Source of the DNA: JANMDU01 sp031375105
GTDB lineage: Bacteria > Pseudomonadota > Gammaproteobacteria > Burkholderiales > Burkholderiaceae_C
Assembly (NCBI GenBank): GCA_031375105.1
Contig: JANMHJ010000001.1
Span: 13,060-77,059 of the forward strand
Reading direction: 5' to 3'
DNA: 64,000 bases
The notes beneath the pieces were generated by a model. It did no database searches. It saw only the letters and a list, made by a program, of their open reading frames with translations, and was not told the DNA's origin. This document shows, piece after piece, positions 9,064 through 17,951 of this stretch. The translations under genes and the position numbers were made by a program. Every line of letters starts with the position of its first letter. The first letter of the stretch is position 1.

Positions 9064-10671
9064 ATGTCTGCCCCCCAGATTTTTGAACCTTTTGCCCTGT
9101 ATTTGCATGAACGCCGCTTGCTGCGCGCAGGCCAGCCTTTGCTGCTGGGAGCACGGGCGTTTGATGTGTTGGCCGCTTTGGTACAGCATGCGGGTGAGTT
9201 GGTGAGTAAAGACCAACTTTTCCAATGGGTGTGGCCAGGCCGTGTGGTTGAAGAAAACAATCTTCAGGTTCACGTCTCCACCTTGCGGAAATTGTTGGGC
9301 CCTGATCTGATCGCCACCGTGCCCGGGCGTGGCTACCGTTTCACGGGCGTGCTGCAAGTGGCAGCCTCGCCGGGCTCAGCAGCAGCATCGGCTGCCACGC
9401 AGATCGATGCTGTGGCCAGCTCAGCAGCTAGCCGCTCGCTGGCGGTGCTGCCGTTTGCCAATTTGAATGGCCAAGCCGATCAAGAGTATTTCTCTGACGG
9501 CATTGCCGAAGACGTGATCAGCCACCTCACGCGCTCGCCTTGGCTTTTTGTGGTGGCACGCAATTCTTCGTTCACCTACCGGCACAGCAGCGCCAGCGCG
9601 GCCGAGATCAGCAAAGAGCTACAGGTGCATTATTTGGTGACGGGCAGCGTGCGGCGTGTGCAAGATGCGCAAGGCGCGATGCGTGTGCGCGTGACCGCTG
9701 AGTTGATTGACGGCTCGCGCAACGAGACGCTTTGGTCGCAGCGCTTTGACAGCCCGCTGGCTGATTTGCTCGGGCTTCAAGAGCAGATTGCAGCGCAGAT
9801 TGTGAGCGCGATCGAGCCAGTGGCGCTGCGCCGTGAAGAGCAACGCGCGTTGCAATCCCCTCCACAAGCCAGCTCTCCTGTGAAAATCAAGCATTGGGAT
9901 TTGCTCATGCAAGCGCGCTGGCATTTTTGGCGCTCCACCCGCGAGCATTTGCAAACCAGTGAAGCGCTGCTGTTGCAGTCTCTGCAAGAGCTGCCCAGCA
10001 GCAGCGCCAGCTCTGCGCTTTTGGCCTTCGTGCATATGTCGCGCGTCTGGGCAGGTTGGGCGCCTGAGCCACGCGCCGTGCTGCAAGAAGCGCTGCGCTG
10101 CGCGATGCATGCCGTGAACCAAGATGATCGTGACAGTTATGCCCATTTCACCTTAGGCACAGCCCTGTCTTGTGTGGGCAAGATGAGCCAAGCAATTGTG
10201 GAAATGGAGCATGCGCTTGCGCTCTATCCGCAAGCTGCCGCCGCTGCAGGCGAGCTGGCGCGTCTGCTGGCTTTCAGTGGCCGCAGCGATGAAGCTCATG
10301 AATTCGCCCTGCAAGCCATCGATGCCAGCCCACATGATCCGCACCTCAGCTTGTGGGTGCGCACCCGAGCGATTGCCTGCTTCATCGAGGCCGATTACGA
10401 GCAAGGTGCGCATTACGCCATGCAAGCCGTGGCCAAACGCCCCGATTGGTTTTTCAACCACTACACACTCGCCGCCTGCCAAGCCTTGAGCGGCCAAATG
10501 GAGGCCGCCCGCGCCAGCCTGCAAGCCGCGCAGAAACAAGGCCGCTACAACCTAACCGCCCTGAAAATCGGCCATCCTTTTGTGCAGGATGCGCATTTGC
10601 AGCGCTTCGTTCAGGCGTTGCAAAGCGCTGGCTGGGAGCTTGATTGCCCCGTGCATTTGCCCTTCAAATAG
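9064..10671 (+). CDS. CadC-like winged-helix regulator with TolB-like and TPR regions
   Basis: The 535-residue protein starts with an OmpR/CadC-type winged helix (residues about 5-100: LLLGARAFDVLAALVQHAGELVSKDQLFQWVWPGR, then VSTLRKLLG and VPGRGYRFTG). A region like those of adenylate-cyclase-associated regulators follows (SLAVLPFANLNGQ..DQEYFSDGIAEDVISHL, about 125-150). The C-terminal half is TPR-like and alanine-rich. No transmembrane helix is obvious, unlike CadC. The ATG at 9064 directly precedes the DNA-binding domain. A BLUF photoreceptor gene follows after 44 bases, so the two may work together. Confidence 0.82.
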   Translation: MSAPQIFEPFALYLHERRLLRAGQPLLLGARAFDVLAALVQHAGELVSKDQLFQWVWPGRVVEENNLQVHVSTLRKLLGPDLIATVPGRGYRFTGVLQVAASPGSAAASAATQIDAVASSAASRSLAVLPFANLNGQADQEYFSDGIAEDVISHLTRSPWLFVVARNSSFTYRHSSASAAEISKELQVHYLVTGSVRRVQDAQGAMRVRVTAELIDGSRNETLWSQRFDSPLADLLGLQEQIAAQIVSAIEPVALRREEQRALQSPPQASSPVKIKHWDLLMQARWHFWRSTREHLQTSEALLLQSLQELPSSSASSALLAFVHMSRVWAGWAPEPRAVLQEALRCAMHAVNQDDRDSYAHFTLGTALSCVGKMSQAIVEMEHALALYPQAAAAAGELARLLAFSGRSDEAHEFALQAIDASPHDPHLSLWVRTRAIACFIEADYEQGAHYAMQAVAKRPDWFFNHYTLAACQALSGQMEAARASLQAAQKQGRYNLTALKIGHPFVQDAHLQRFVQALQSAGWELDCPVHLPFK

Positions 10672-10715
10672 CAACACCTTGTCGTTTGTGTGAAGATCAA
10701 ATTCAAGGAAAAAAT

Positions 10716-11135
10716 ATGCTCATTCAACTCACCTACGCTAGCCGCACTTCATCCGTTTTTACCAACGACGATTTAGGCAGTATTTTGAAAGCCTCTCAGC
10801 GCAACAACGCCCGAGTCGGTGTCACCGGCGCTCTCTGCCTAGCAAACGGCATCTTCTTGCAACAACTCGAAGGCGACCGTGCTGAAGTCAACCGCCTCTA
10901 TCACCGCATCTTGGCCGACCCGCGCCACCGCGAACCCGCCGTGCTTGATTTTGCCGAAATCAGCAGCCGCCGCTTCACCACTTGGTCGATGGGCTCACTC
11001 GCCCCGCTAGAAGCCAACCGCCACATCTTCCTCAAATACTCCCGCTCCGCCAGCTTTGACCCGTATGGCATGAGCGGCAGCACGCTCAAAGAGTTCTTTG
11101 GCGAACTGCTCACTCATGGCGAGTGGATCGTTTGA
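10716..11135 (+). CDS. BLUF-domain blue-light sensor protein
   Basis: This 139-residue protein is a stand-alone BLUF domain, which binds FAD and rewires hydrogen bonds on blue light. The key residues can be matched to AppA: Tyr7 (LTYASR), Asn31 (NNARVGVTGAL), Gln49 (GIFLQQLEGD), Trp90 and Met92 (TTWSMG). The C-terminal helices (109-139) are the usual short cap with no output domain, so it must act through a partner protein. The start is fixed by AAGGA 5 bases before the ATG. It follows the winged-helix/TPR gene after 44 bases and is probably cotranscribed. Confidence 0.93.
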   Translation: MLIQLTYASRTSSVFTNDDLGSILKASQRNNARVGVTGALCLANGIFLQQLEGDRAEVNRLYHRILADPRHREPAVLDFAEISSRRFTTWSMGSLAPLEANRHIFLKYSRSASFDPYGMSGSTLKEFFGELLTHGEWIV

Positions 11136-11175
11136 AGCATTGCAGGATCAATTTTTAAGGCAAAATCGGCCTCTA

Positions 11176-11215
11176 CCCGTTATAAAACCTGCGCAGCATG
11201 CTATGTAATTCATAG
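11176..11215 (-). repeat. Interspersed palindromic repeat, copy 5
   Basis: CCCGTTATAAAACCTGCGCA then GCATGCTATGTAATTCATAG is close to consensus. It lies between the BLUF gene and the restriction enzyme gene, so it marks the left edge of the defence island. Confidence 0.85.
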
Positions 11216-11242
11216 TAAATGCTGCCCAACCAGAGAGCCGCT

Positions 11243-14110
11243 ATGCCCCTGAGCTGGAGTGAAATCCGAGATCGTGCTGTTGCTTTCAGCCGCGAATACC
11301 GCGAAGCGGTGAGCGAAAAGAGTTTGAGCCAGCAGTTTTGGCGCGATTTCTTCCATGTATTTGGTGTCGATGGTCGCAAAGTCTCTGCTTACGAGCAGCA
11401 AGTCAAGCTCACCCGCGCGGGCGACAAGGTCAGCAATGGCTGGATTGATGTGTTTTGGCGCGGAAAGCTGCTGATTGAGATGAAAAGCGCGGGGCAAAAC
11501 CTCGACCGCGCTTTTGCCCAAGCCTTGGAATATTTTGAAAACCTGCATGAGCGCGATTTGCCGCGCTTCATCCTCGTTTGCGATTTTCAGCAATTTCGCT
11601 TGTTTGATCTACAAACCAGCCAAGAGCATCGTTTCAAGCTCGCAGAGTTGTCCAAACACATTAAGCTCTTTGGCTTCATCCCCGGTTATCAGGTGCAAAC
11701 CATTGCACCGCAAGACCCGGTCAACCTGCGCGCCGTGCGCCGCATGCGCGATCTGCACGATGCGCTTAAGAAGAATGGTTATGAAGGCCACAGCCTGCGC
11801 GTTTTCCTCGTGCGCACCCTGTTTTGCCTGTTTGCTGACGACACCGGCATCTTCCAGCCCACCAGCAGTTTCAAAGAGCTGCTCGATCAGCTGGCCGACC
11901 CATCCGAAATAGGCCGCAGCCTGAATGAGCTGTTTGAAATTCTCAACACACCGGAAGATAAGCGCCAAAAGGCGCATCAAGACAATTTCAGCGCCTTCCG
12001 TTACATCAACGGCAAACTCTTTGAAGAGCGCATCAGCACCCCCGCCTTCGATGCCGCTGCCCGCGAAGCCCTGCTGGATGCTGCGGCGCTCGATTGGAGC
12101 GCGATCAGCCCCGCCATCTTCGGCGCCATGTTTCAAGACGTGATGAACGGCCAAGAGAGGCGCGATCTGGGCGCGCATTACACCTCTGAGGAAAACATCC
12201 TCAAGCTCATCAAGCCGCTTTTCTTGGATCAATTCTGGGCTCAATTCAACAAAGTGAAAAACCAGCGCAACAAGCTCTTTGAGTTTCACAAGAGTTTGCG
12301 CACACTCACATTTTTTGACCCCGCCTGCGGCTGCGGCAACTTTTTGGTGATCACCTACCGCGAGCTGCGCAAGCTAGAAGCCGAGATCTTACGCACCGCC
12401 TACGCCGATGGCCAGCAAATGCTCGATGTGCATCAGTTCACCACCGTGGACGTGGATCAGTTTTACGGCATCGAAATCGAAGAATTCCCCGCGCAAATCG
12501 CCCAAGTGGCGCTTTGGCTCACTGATCATCAAATCAACCGCGCCTTGAGCGACGAATTCGGCAAATACTTTGATCGCCTGCCGCTCAAAAGCACGCCGCA
12601 TATTCACCACGGCAATGCCTTGCAAGTGGATTGGGAAGATGTGTTGCCGGCTGCGCAATGCAGCTATGTGCTGGGGAATCCGCCTTTTGTGGGGAAAACC
12701 TATCAAAACGCTGAACAAAAAGCAGACCTAGCGAAAGTCATGTACGACTTGCCCGGCGCGGGCCTGCTCGATTTCGTGGCTGCTTGGTATGTGAAAGCAG
12801 CCCGTTACCTCAAGGCAGCAGATTTTCAAGGCGAAAACAGCATATCGCCGGCAGAAAATATGCGCGGAGTGCTATCAAATTCATTGCAAGTCGCATTCGT
12901 TTCTACCAACAGCATCGCCCAAGGCGAACAAGTCAGCGTGCTCTGGAGTTGGTTACTCGCGCAAGGCATCAAGATTAATTTTGCCCACCGCACCTTCAAA
13001 TGGAGCAACGAAGCCTCCGGCAAAGCTGCTGTGCATTGCGTCATCATCGGTTTCGGTCTTGATCATTCGGCAAGTAAAACTATTTACGGTTACGAAGATA
13101 TTGCAGGTGAGCCACTGGCGATTGTGGCAGCCAACATCAATCCTTATCTTGTCGATGGCCCAGATGTGATCTTAGCCAAGCGCTCCGAGCCCCTTGCAGC
13201 CGTTTCAGCAATGCGTTACGGCAGCAAGCCTGCTGATGGCGGGCATTTGCTGCTCACCAAGGCAGAAAAAGAAGCACTCCTTGAGTCGCAACCAGCGCTT
13301 TCGCCTTTCATTCGCCGTTACATGGGCGCAGAAGATTTCCTGCACAACCAAATCCGTTGGTGCTTCTGGCTTCATGACGTATCTCCGGGCTTGCTGCGTA
13401 GTACGCCTGACCTGCAACTGCGCGTTGCCAAAGTCAAAGCCTTTCGCTCAGCCAGCAGCGATGCGAATACCCGCAAATGGGCAGATTTCCCCGCTCTGTT
13501 TCAAACCAATCGCCAGCCCGCCGGTAAGTACTTGGTCGTCCCCGAAGTCTCCAGCGAGCTTCGCCGGTATCTGCCGATTGGTTACTACGGCGGTGAAGTC
13601 ATCGCCAGCAACACGATCTACACGGTAGAAAACGCCACGCTGTTTGAATTTGGCCTTTTATGCAGCAGCATGCACAACGCTTGGATGCGCTACACCTGTG
13701 GTCGCCTTGAAAGCCGTTACCGCTACTCCAAAGACATCGTCTACAACAACTTCCCCTGGCCCGTTGAACTGCTGTTTTCAGAAGAAAAAGAGCCTCTAGC
13801 CGTCATAAAGTCTGCGCGGAATGCTATCGAATCAGGAGCGCAGAGCGTACTCGATGCACGCGCCCAGTTTCCCGGCAGCTCGCTGGCAGACCTGTATGAC
13901 CCGCTGGCCATGCCGCCCGCCTTGCTCAAAGCGCACCAAAAGCTCGATGCAGCGGTAGACAAAGCCTATGAGTTGCACAGCGGCGATGTCAAAGGCAAAA
14001 AGAGCTATAAAACCGATGCCGAGCGCGTGGCCTTTCTTTTCGAGCTTTACCAGCGCCTAACGAGCCTTCTACCCACAGAAAAGCCAAAAAAAGCGAGCAG
14101 GAAGCGCTGA
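11243..14110 (+). CDS. MmeI-like type IIL restriction-modification enzyme
   Basis: The 955-residue single-chain enzyme combines endonuclease and adenine methyltransferase. The N-terminal nuclease centre reads D69..E79-M-K81 (IDVFWRGKLLIEMKSAG), at the spacing known for MmeI. The SAM-binding motif FDPACGCGNFLV is near residue 355 and the catalytic NPPF (LGNPPFVGKTYQ) near 475. A target-recognition region and helical C-terminus (LADLYDPLAMPPALLKAHQKLD) follow. The start MPLSWSEIRD is preferred over an ATG at 11219 that lies beside a repeat. Two repeat copies fall inside the frame, near residues 535-549 and 853-866. It begins a defence island. Confidence 0.9.
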   Translation: MPLSWSEIRDRAVAFSREYREAVSEKSLSQQFWRDFFHVFGVDGRKVSAYEQQVKLTRAGDKVSNGWIDVFWRGKLLIEMKSAGQNLDRAFAQALEYFENLHERDLPRFILVCDFQQFRLFDLQTSQEHRFKLAELSKHIKLFGFIPGYQVQTIAPQDPVNLRAVRRMRDLHDALKKNGYEGHSLRVFLVRTLFCLFADDTGIFQPTSSFKELLDQLADPSEIGRSLNELFEILNTPEDKRQKAHQDNFSAFRYINGKLFEERISTPAFDAAAREALLDAAALDWSAISPAIFGAMFQDVMNGQERRDLGAHYTSEENILKLIKPLFLDQFWAQFNKVKNQRNKLFEFHKSLRTLTFFDPACGCGNFLVITYRELRKLEAEILRTAYADGQQMLDVHQFTTVDVDQFYGIEIEEFPAQIAQVALWLTDHQINRALSDEFGKYFDRLPLKSTPHIHHGNALQVDWEDVLPAAQCSYVLGNPPFVGKTYQNAEQKADLAKVMYDLPGAGLLDFVAAWYVKAARYLKAADFQGENSISPAENMRGVLSNSLQVAFVSTNSIAQGEQVSVLWSWLLAQGIKINFAHRTFKWSNEASGKAAVHCVIIGFGLDHSASKTIYGYEDIAGEPLAIVAANINPYLVDGPDVILAKRSEPLAAVSAMRYGSKPADGGHLLLTKAEKEALLESQPALSPFIRRYMGAEDFLHNQIRWCFWLHDVSPGLLRSTPDLQLRVAKVKAFRSASSDANTRKWADFPALFQTNRQPAGKYLVVPEVSSELRRYLPIGYYGGEVIASNTIYTVENATLFEFGLLCSSMHNAWMRYTCGRLESRYRYSKDIVYNNFPWPVELLFSEEKEPLAVIKSARNAIESGAQSVLDARAQFPGSSLADLYDPLAMPPALLKAHQKLDAAVDKAYELHSGDVKGKKSYKTDAERVAFLFELYQRLTSLLPTEKPKKASRKR
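12847..12887 (-). repeat. Interspersed repeat, copy 6, inside the type IIL enzyme gene
   Basis: GCCGGCAGAAAATATGCGCG then GAGTGCTATCAAATTCATTGC retains most of the plan with a worn TATAA end. It is read antisense to the peptide-coding sense seen in argP, and gives about twenty residues just before the conserved VAFVSTNSIAQGEQ. Confidence 0.7.
13799..13839 (-). repeat. Interspersed repeat, copy 7, inside the type IIL enzyme gene
   Basis: GCCGTCATAAAGTCTGCGCG then GAATGCTATCGAATCAGGAGC is a partly worn copy. It encodes AVIKSARNAIESGA just before the conserved VLDARAQFPGSSLADLYD block. Confidence 0.65.
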
Positions 14111-14154
14111 ATCAGTAGTTTGATGTGTAGAAAAACAATTATTTTCTTATTAAT

Positions 14155-14173
14155 TGCGAATTTTTCGCATTTT
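14155..14173 (+). terminator. Small hairpin before the RloA-like gene
   Basis: TGCGAA (14155-14160) pairs with TTCGCA (14164-14169) over a three-base loop, followed by TTTT. It could end the restriction gene transcript weakly or act as an operator. The surrounding 90 bases are strikingly AT-rich and probably carry the promoter of the next two genes. Confidence 0.35.
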
Positions 14174-14200
14174 CTATGAAAATAATGTAGTATTTATCCC

Positions 14201-15469
14201 ATGTTGCTTGAATTCCGCGTTCAAAACTTCCGCGCCCTGCGCGATGAGCAGGTGCTGAGCTTGATGGCCAGCCCTGCGGACAAACTGCTGGCTGATACCC
14301 ACCTGCAAGCCACCGGGCTTGCGCCCAAGGGGCTGACGCATGCTGTGCGCAGCGCCGTGATTTATGGCGCAAACGCCAGCGGTAAGTCCACACTCTTGCA
14401 CGCCCTGAATTACATGCGCATGGTGGTGGGCGAATCGGCCACAGTAATTCAGCCTGGGCAAACATACAACGTGCAGTCTTTTCGCCTGGACGCAGAGCGT
14501 GAAAAAGAGCCGATCTCTTTTGAGTTGACCTTTATGCTGGGTGGCGTGCGCCATGAATACGCTTTTGCAATGCGCCCAGAGCGCATCTTGCGTGAATCCT
14601 TGCGTGTTTACACCAGCAACAAGCCGACTGAGCTATTCAGTCGTGAGTTTCACGGTGAATCCAAAATGGATCGCTACGAATTCAGTACGCGACTTAAAGG
14701 CCAGAAAACGCTCTGGCAAGAGAGCACGCGACCCAATGCACTGTTTCTCTCGACGGCCGCTCAACTTAACAGTGAGATGCTATTGCCCGTGTTTGCATGG
14801 ATCACACAAAAAATTTCCATGATTCCGGCAGCCGCTATCGTTGACTCGCAGCTCACTATGAGCCTGCTAAGTACAGAAGCAGGTAGAGCACAAGTGCAGC
14901 GTTTTTTGTGCCACGCTGATATTGCAATCAACGAGGTAAAAACCGTATCGCGTAAAGGTGCAAGGCAACAGGTGGTTTTGGGTGCTGGTGGGCAAATCCA
15001 TACCAATCGGATTGAGGGTGATATTGTTTCTCCGCAGTTTGTACATAAGACAGATGCTGGCAGCGCAACTTTTGAATTGTATGAGGAATCTGACGGGACG
15101 CAGCACCTGTTTGGCTTGATTGGCCCGCTGATGCAGGTACTTCGTGAGGGTGAGGTTCTGTTAGTGGATGAACTAGACAACAGCCTGCATGCGCTCTTGG
15201 TGCGGCAGTTGGTGGATTTGTTCCACAGCTCGGTCAATACAAGTGGCGCGCAGCTGATTTTCACGACACACGATACGGCTTTGCTCGATAACAGCATCTT
15301 TCGCCGCGATCAAATCTGGTTTACAGAAAAAGATGCAAGCCAAGCTGCACGCCTGTATTCACTCTCAGATTTTAGCCCCCGCAACAACGAAGCCTTTGAG
15401 CGCAACTATCTCAAAGGGCGTTATGGTGGCGTGCCATTCCTCGGCGCAAGCTTGCTGGAGGGCAAGTAA
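14201..15469 (+). CDS. AAA15/21-type ATPase, RloA-like, of a two-gene defence system
   Basis: The 422-residue ABC-type ATPase has Walker A GANASGKST at 56-64, an SMC/RecF-like N-terminus (MLLEFRVQNFRALRDEQVLSL) and Walker B VLLVDELDNSLH near 318, followed by the H-loop region IFTTHDTALLDN. Such ATPases pair with TOPRIM nucleases in RloAB, PARIS (AriA/AriB) and OLD-type systems and sense phage proteins. Its partner starts three bases after its stop. The AT-rich upstream region differs from neighbours and fits horizontal arrival next to the restriction gene. Confidence 0.85.
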   Translation: MLLEFRVQNFRALRDEQVLSLMASPADKLLADTHLQATGLAPKGLTHAVRSAVIYGANASGKSTLLHALNYMRMVVGESATVIQPGQTYNVQSFRLDAEREKEPISFELTFMLGGVRHEYAFAMRPERILRESLRVYTSNKPTELFSREFHGESKMDRYEFSTRLKGQKTLWQESTRPNALFLSTAAQLNSEMLLPVFAWITQKISMIPAAAIVDSQLTMSLLSTEAGRAQVQRFLCHADIAINEVKTVSRKGARQQVVLGAGGQIHTNRIEGDIVSPQFVHKTDAGSATFELYEESDGTQHLFGLIGPLMQVLREGEVLLVDELDNSLHALLVRQLVDLFHSSVNTSGAQLIFTTHDTALLDNSIFRRDQIWFTEKDASQAARLYSLSDFSPRNNEAFERNYLKGRYGGVPFLGASLLEGK

Positions 15470-15472
15470 TTC

Positions 15473-16147
15473 ATGGGGAAAGATGGGCAACCCAAGCATC
15501 GCCAAGAAGCAAGAGGACTCAAGCGGAAAGTCGCCATGCGTGGTTTGTATGAACGCGTGTTGATTGTTTGTGAGGGAGAGAAGACAGAGCCCAATTACAT
15601 CAACGAAATTCGCGCCCACTACAAGCTTCACACAGCTAATGTGTTGGTGCGCGCCAGCGAGCTGGGCACAGCGCCGATTCAAGTGGTGAAGTATGCCGAG
15701 CAGCTTTTTTTAGAAGGCGATTCGCATCACAAACTGGAGGCTAGAGAATTTGATCGGGTTTTTGCGGTGTTTGACCGCGATGATCATCTGAGCTACCAAG
15801 AGGCTTTGGCCTACTGCCAGCAAGCAACGCACCTCAAAAATAATGAACGCCAAACTGTGCCGCTCTTTGCAATCCCCAGCGTGCCTTGTTTTGAGCTTTG
15901 GCTCTTGCTTCATTTTGAAGATGTGCTCGCGCCGCTGCATCGCGACGAGATTTACAAACGGCTACGCATCCATCTCCCTGAGTATGACAAAGGCAGCTCT
16001 GGCTATTGGCTGCAAACAATGCAGCAGCTTCCCCACGCCTACCGCAGAGCCAGCAGATTGGCTGAAATCCACCAGCCCGAAGATGGCATCCAGCCTTGGA
16101 CAGGCATTGCACAGCTTGTGCGCTACCTTGTCGAGCTGAAGGCATGA
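15473..16147 (+). CDS. rloB: RloB-family TOPRIM-like nuclease/effector
   Basis: The 224-residue protein matches the RloB family. The TOPRIM-type glutamate is in VCEGEKTEPNYI (34-43) and the acidic DRDDH cluster lies near residue 100, giving the E and DxD pattern of TOPRIM metal sites. The N-terminus is basic (KHRQEARGLKRKV). It is coupled to the ATPase gene and overlaps the following DUF3025 gene as ATGA. In related systems the ATPase restrains the nuclease until infection, then the nuclease kills or stalls the cell; that role is inferred here. Confidence 0.85.
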   Translation: MGKDGQPKHRQEARGLKRKVAMRGLYERVLIVCEGEKTEPNYINEIRAHYKLHTANVLVRASELGTAPIQVVKYAEQLFLEGDSHHKLEAREFDRVFAVFDRDDHLSYQEALAYCQQATHLKNNERQTVPLFAIPSVPCFELWLLLHFEDVLAPLHRDEIYKRLRIHLPEYDKGSSGYWLQTMQQLPHAYRRASRLAEIHQPEDGIQPWTGIAQLVRYLVELKA

Positions 16148-16899
16148 TTCCCTCCATCGATTGGCTAGCTCCTTGGTGGCAGCCTTGGCGAGAGCTGGGG
16201 CAGCGCATTGAGGCTTCTGTGCAAGCGGGTGCGCCGGTGTTTGAGGCGCTGAATGCTTGTAGTTTGCAATCCGCCTTGCGCTTCGTGCCGCAATCGGCTC
16301 TGCCTGAAGGCCAAGCCTACGAAGCCTTCATCTTTGAGACGAAAACCGTGCCCACGCGGGACAATTTGCATGACTTTTTCAACGGGCTGGCTTGGCTGCG
16401 TTTCCCCGCCATCAAAGCGCGGCTGAATGCTTTGCAATATGCGGAGATTCAAAAAAACGGTGTGCAACGACTGCGCGGGCCACTGCGCGATGCGCTCACT
16501 TTGTTTGACGAAAACGCGGCTTTTCTTTGCGCAGAGGTGCATGGCTCAGTAATTACCGCTTTGCGTGAGCGCGATTGGCAGGCCACTTTTCAGACGCATC
16601 GCGCCTTGCTAGAAAAGCACCCGCCTGTACTTTTTGGCCATGCCCTGCTGGAAAAATTGGTTTTTCCGTATAAATCGGTCACAGCCCATGTATTTACTGC
16701 GCAATATGCTCATGAATTCATAGCGAAGAATGATTTGCAAGCGCTCGATGCTGCCGTTTCGCAGCAGCTCGATGCCAGCGCTTTGCTGCCTAAGCCCTTT
16801 GTGCCTCTGCCCGTGCTGGGCGTGCCGAATTGGTGGGCTGCCAATGCAGATGTCAATTTCTACACAGACCGTACGGTCTTTCGAGCCCCCCGCTCTTGA
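16144..16899 (+). CDS. DUF3025 family protein
   Basis: The 251-residue protein matches DUF3025: FNGLAWLRFPAIKARLNALQ, the central helix, and the terminal block LPVLGVPNWWAANADVNFY. Its function is unknown; the family is widespread in beta- and gammaproteobacteria and is not a known defence gene. The ATG overlaps the rloB stop (ATGA), which may reflect insertion of the defence pair just upstream of a core gene. A weak repeat-like stretch encodes AHEFIAK near residue 190. Confidence 0.82.
   Translation: MIPSIDWLAPWWQPWRELGQRIEASVQAGAPVFEALNACSLQSALRFVPQSALPEGQAYEAFIFETKTVPTRDNLHDFFNGLAWLRFPAIKARLNALQYAEIQKNGVQRLRGPLRDALTLFDENAAFLCAEVHGSVITALRERDWQATFQTHRALLEKHPPVLFGHALLEKLVFPYKSVTAHVFTAQYAHEFIAKNDLQALDAAVSQQLDASALLPKPFVPLPVLGVPNWWAANADVNFYTDRTVFRAPRS
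16696..16725 (-). repeat. Possible partial interspersed repeat in the DUF3025 gene
   Basis: ACTGCGCAATATGCTCATGAATTCATAGCG keeps the TGCGCA centre and the palindromic end, but no TATAA end can be matched at the right distance. It may be a fragment or chance. Confidence 0.35.
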
Positions 16900-16968
16900 T
16901 TTTTTGCACTCTGGCCTTACCATTCGCCCCATCGGCGCACCTTCGTGCGTTGTTTTGAAGACCCAGAT

Positions 16969-17838
16969 ATGAAACGTATCCTTTTGTTCCTTGCGACCAA
17001 CCTGGCTGTAATGGTTGTGCTCGGGATCGCCGCCAGTTTGCTCGGCGTGAACAAATTCCTGACCCCCAACGGCCTTAATATTGGCTCGTTGATGGGCTTT
17101 TCCCTCCTGATGGGCTTTGGTGGCGCGTTTATCTCGCTCTTGATCAGCAAGCCGATCGCCAAATGGAGCACGGGCGCTCGTGTGATCAGCGCCCCGCAAA
17201 ACGCGGATGAGGTGTGGATCGTCTCCACGGTGCAGAAGTTTTCTGAAAAAGCAGGCATCAAAACACCTGAAGTGGCCATCTATGAGGGTGAGCCCAACGC
17301 GTTTGCCACCGGCGCATTCAAGAATTCCGCGCTCGTGGCAGTGTCGACTGGCCTGCTGCAAAGCATGACGCGCGAAGAAGTGGAAGCCGTGATCGGCCAT
17401 GAAGTGGCGCACGTGGCCAATGGCGATATGGTGACGATGGCCTTGATTCAAGGCGTGATGAACACCTTTGTCGTGTTCCTCTCACGCATCATTGGCTACT
17501 TTGTAGATAAAGTGATCCTGCGCAACAACAACGATGGCCCAGGAATCGGCTATTACGTGACGACCATCGCTTTGGACATCTTGCTTGGCTTCGTGGCTGC
17601 GATGATCGTGGCATGGTTTAGCCGTCAACGCGAATTCCGCGCTGATGCAGGCGCTGCGGGCTATATGGGCCAAAGCCGCTCCATGCAAAACGCGCTCGCT
17701 CGTTTGGGCGGCTTGACTCCGGGCGAATTGCCCAAGAGCATGGCAGCGATGGGCATTGCCGGCGGTTTGGGTAAATTGTTTTCCACACACCCACCGATGG
17801 AAGAGCGCATTGCACGGCTGCAAGCTTCCAAGCTGTAA
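16969..17838 (+). CDS. htpX: Membrane zinc metalloprotease HtpX
   Basis: HtpX degrades damaged inner-membrane proteins together with FtsH. The 289-residue protein has two N-terminal membrane helices, the zinc motif HEVAH at about 144-148, two further helices, and the downstream glutamate in REFRADAGAAGY. The C-terminus ends STHPPMEERIARLQ as usual. The ATG at 16969 gives the canonical MKRILLFLATNLAVM start; an in-frame upstream codon adds eight residues with no support. A strong terminator follows. Confidence 0.97.
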   Translation: MKRILLFLATNLAVMVVLGIAASLLGVNKFLTPNGLNIGSLMGFSLLMGFGGAFISLLISKPIAKWSTGARVISAPQNADEVWIVSTVQKFSEKAGIKTPEVAIYEGEPNAFATGAFKNSALVAVSTGLLQSMTREEVEAVIGHEVAHVANGDMVTMALIQGVMNTFVVFLSRIIGYFVDKVILRNNNDGPGIGYYVTTIALDILLGFVAAMIVAWFSRQREFRADAGAAGYMGQSRSMQNALARLGGLTPGELPKSMAAMGIAGGLGKLFSTHPPMEERIARLQASKL

Positions 17839-17890
17839 GAGCTGGTTTGCAATTGCGCGACGTCTGAATTTTTTTCCTGCTCTCAGGACG

Positions 17891-17917
17891 AGCCCACCCT
17901 AGCGTGGGCTTTTTTTT
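17891..17917 (+). terminator. Rho-independent terminator after htpX
   Basis: AGCCCAC (17891-17897) pairs with GTGGGCT (17904-17910), followed by seven T residues. Confidence 0.9.
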
Positions 17918-17951
17918 GTCTGCCCATTTCGCAGCCCACTAAAATCAAAGC

